Shown here: positions 62,221-64,000 of the stretch, piece by piece | Layout: the number at the start of each line of letters is the position of its first letter | How positions within the stretch are numbered: the stretch's first letter is position 1 | Assembly (NCBI GenBank): GCA_009886625.1 | Contig: QXZA01000008.1 | Location: forward strand, 1-64,000 | Length of the DNA: 64,000 nucleotides | DNA from: Flavobacteriaceae bacterium | GTDB lineage: Bacteria; Bacteroidota; Bacteroidia; Flavobacteriales; Flavobacteriaceae | Direction: 5' to 3' | Notes under the pieces: generated by a model | Databases searched by the model: none | Told to the model about the DNA's origin: nothing | Seen by the model: only the letters and a program-made list of their open reading frames with translations | Program-made: the position numbers and the translations under genes

Positions 62221-63000
62221 ATGAAACAAAAGCTTCAATATCTTATTTTTTTTATAGGCCTAATTTTGACTTTCAGTGCCTGTAAATCGGTAGCTGTTTT
62301 GCCAACAAAACGACCGCTCAAAAATGTAGATATTACAGCTTTGGCTTCCAAAATTAAATCCAATTACCCCAGAGTAGATAAGCTCCGTTCCAGAATTCGT
62401 GCAACCTATGACGATGGAAAACGCACTCAACAAATAATTGTTCAACTTAGAATGGAGAACAAAAAGAAAGTATGGATGAGCGCAACCATGATCATCCCAA
62501 TTGCAAAATTGATGATTACACCAGAACAAATTTCTTTTTATGAAAAGTTCCAAAAAAATTATTTTCATGGAAATTTTGATTTAATTAATGCTCCCCTCAA
62601 CACTTCTTTTACCTATGATGATATTGAAAATTTATTATTGGGAAAACCCTTCTTAGATCCTGCAGTAGGGAGATGGAAACAAATATCAAATCCTCAATAC
62701 TACATCTTAATTCCACAAGGAAAACGCTCGGGGATTGCTCCTACTTTATTCTTTGACCCAGTAGATTTCATTTTAAAAGAACAGCGACTGGTTGTTCCAG
62801 GGACTTCCAACACCTTGTCTGTAAAATACTTAAACCACGCAAGAGTGAGTGGAGAAAAACTACCTCAACGCATTGAAATAAGTCTTTTTGATGGAACTAA
62901 TTTGCAACAATTGGAATTGGAATTTAATAGAACAGACTTTCCTTCTTCATTGAATTTTCCTTTTGAAATTCCAGAAGGTTATTCTAAAATAGAGTTTTAG
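62221..63000 (+). CDS. DUF4292 family lipoprotein
   Basis: 259-residue probable lipoprotein with signal ending FSAC and a beta-rich body resembling DUF4292, a Bacteroidota family that looks LolA/LolB-like. Segments RIRATYDDGKRTQQIIVQLRM and WMSATMIIPIAKLMITPE fit. Function unverified; a role in lipoprotein or outer-membrane assembly is inferred from the fold only. Next gene begins 2 bp after its stop. Confidence 0.8.
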   Translation: MKQKLQYLIFFIGLILTFSACKSVAVLPTKRPLKNVDITALASKIKSNYPRVDKLRSRIRATYDDGKRTQQIIVQLRMENKKKVWMSATMIIPIAKLMITPEQISFYEKFQKNYFHGNFDLINAPLNTSFTYDDIENLLLGKPFLDPAVGRWKQISNPQYYILIPQGKRSGIAPTLFFDPVDFILKEQRLVVPGTSNTLSVKYLNHARVSGEKLPQRIEISLFDGTNLQQLELEFNRTDFPSSLNFPFEIPEGYSKIEF

Positions 63001-63001
63001 T

Positions 63002-64000
63002 ATGTATAGATTGTTTTGTTTCATTGCGTTTCTCTGGATAGGAATGCATCCTATCTTGGCTCAAGATTCAAGCAAAAGACAACAAGAATTAGAAGCGCAA
63101 CGAATTCGTTTAAAAAAGGAAATAAAGCAGATCAACCAATTGCTTTTTACCAATACCAAAACACGTAAAAACGCTCTAAGCGAGGCAGAGGATTTACAAG
63201 TCAAACTGAATGTACGTGGTGAATTGATTAAAGTCACCAACGAACAAGTAAATATCCTGACCAGACGAATCAATTTGAACCAGCGAAATATTAGTACCCA
63301 GCGCAAAGAATTAAGCCTTTTAAAAGAGGACTATGCCGCTATGATTCAGAAATCATATGCAAGTAAGTCTCTTAAAAACCGCCTGATGTTTTTATTTTCC
63401 TCTGAAAGTTTTTTACAGGCCTATAAGCGTATTCAATACCTCAAACAGTATGCACGTTACAGAAGAAAACAAGGGCTGGCGATTAAGGAAAAAACACAAG
63501 TGCTACAACAACTCAATAAAACACTTATCGATGAAAAGGCCAAAAAGATTGTTTTAATTGAAGACAACAGAAACGTTCAAGAACAATTGGCCAAGGAACG
63601 AAAAGCGCAAGAGGATTTAATTAAAAGTTTAAAACGCAAAGAACGTTCACTAGCCACACAGATCTCAAAAAAAGTAAAGAAAACTAAAGAGATCGATAAA
63701 GAAATAGACCGCTTGATTCGAGAAGCCATTGCTGCATCCAACAAGGCAGCAGGAAAAAAGGGAAACAAAACTTTTGAATTAACTCCAGAGGCGAAATTAA
63801 TTGCTGCTAATTTTTCAGAAAACAAAGGGCGCCTGCCCTGGCCATTAGAAAAGGGCGTTGTAATTCAACGCTTTGGTCGACAACCACATCCAGTAGTTAA
63901 AACCGCCATCATTCAAAGTAATGGAGTGACGCTGGCTACTGCACCTAATGCTCAAGTCCGTGCTGTTTTTGAAGGCGAAATCATGTCGGTTGTAACCTAT
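63002..64000 (+). CDS. EnvC-like murein hydrolase activator (partial at window end)
   Basis: The 333 residues in the window begin with a signal peptide (MYRLFCFIAFLWIGMHPILAQ), then long coiled coils (about 25-245) and the start of a LytM-type domain (NKGRLPWPLEKGVVIQRFGRQPHPVVKT). Where active M23 enzymes have zinc-binding His and Asp this domain reads IIQSNGVTLA, so it is probably a catalytically dead activator of cell-division amidases, like EnvC. The gene continues past 64000. Confidence 0.87.
   Translation, partial: MYRLFCFIAFLWIGMHPILAQDSSKRQQELEAQRIRLKKEIKQINQLLFTNTKTRKNALSEAEDLQVKLNVRGELIKVTNEQVNILTRRINLNQRNISTQRKELSLLKEDYAAMIQKSYASKSLKNRLMFLFSSESFLQAYKRIQYLKQYARYRRKQGLAIKEKTQVLQQLNKTLIDEKAKKIVLIEDNRNVQEQLAKERKAQEDLIKSLKRKERSLATQISKKVKKTKEIDKEIDRLIREAIAASNKAAGKKGNKTFELTPEAKLIAANFSENKGRLPWPLEKGVVIQRFGRQPHPVVKTAIIQSNGVTLATAPNAQVRAVFEGEIMSVVTY

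Overview
The window reads as chromosomal DNA of a Bacteroidota bacterium, almost certainly family Flavobacteriaceae. Evidence: type IX secretion system (T9SS) genes (PorP/SprF, SprE/PorW) and a huge T9SS substrate with a gliding-type C-terminal domain; the Bacteroidota promoter core TAnnTTTG just upstream of many starts with little sign of Shine-Dalgarno sequences; families largely confined to flavobacteria (DUF1569, DUF2452, DUF4292, DUF4837, DUF5687, DUF6168, DUF6341, DUF6427); an ATP synthase operon without beta and epsilon genes; and low-GC DNA. The SulP transporter and the large calcium-binding adhesin would suit a marine lifestyle, but that is inference.

Layout. 0-0.7 kb: DUF1569 gene and a CAU tRNA. 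0.9-8.7 kb: a 2307-residue secreted protein with thrombospondin type 3 repeats, translationally coupled to a PorP/SprF partner. 8.8-15.5 kb: a possible small RNA, a small basic protein, DUF2452, rbfA, a LolC/E-like permease, dusB, a decayed redox membrane protein, lepA and an acetyltransferase. 15.6-24.9 kb: M28 peptidase, a frameshifted phnA-like gene, an Usp-SulP operon, an SMP-30/metallo-beta-lactamase lactonase-like pair, M1 peptidase, rnpA, an ElaA-type acetyltransferase and rpiB. 24.9-25.4 kb: a 504-bp AT-rich gene-free gap. 25.4-38.5 kb: housekeeping genes (rnr, tRNA-Cys, folB, glnS, SPFH protein, gltX, ybeY, mnmG, methyltransferase, holB, pgk). 38.6-47.9 kb: DUF4837, tatA, an M23-GH3-glycosyltransferase-pyruvyltransferase operon, purD with two small membrane families, and a PaaE-like reductase. 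47.9-58.6 kb: ABC exporter pair, sprE, bactofilin, atpZ, DUF6168 and atpB-E-F-H-A-G. 58.7-64 kb: lipoprotein with HExxH, two adjacent pseudogenes, SdpI-like protein, dut, sugar nucleotidyltransferase, DUF4292 lipoprotein and the start of an EnvC-like protein cut by the window edge.

The most notable signals are: (1) two exact 16-bp parS (ParB-binding) sites bracketing mnmG, which place the segment near the replication origin; the AT-rich gap about 8 kb away carries imperfect DnaA-box-like 9-mers; (2) a probable small RNA at about 8.82-8.90 kb with its own promoter core, a closed fold and a U-tract; (3) an exact 119-residue (357-bp) higher-order repeat in the giant adhesin; (4) four decaying genes (MauE/thioredoxin-like, PhnA-like, PNPOx-like, DUF4345-like) showing small indels and, in one, loss of redox cysteines. 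No CRISPR array, insertion sequence, prophage or obvious defence island was seen. No wholly new multi-gene system can be asserted; the best candidates are the M23-GH3-GT-pyruvyltransferase operon and the small RNA.
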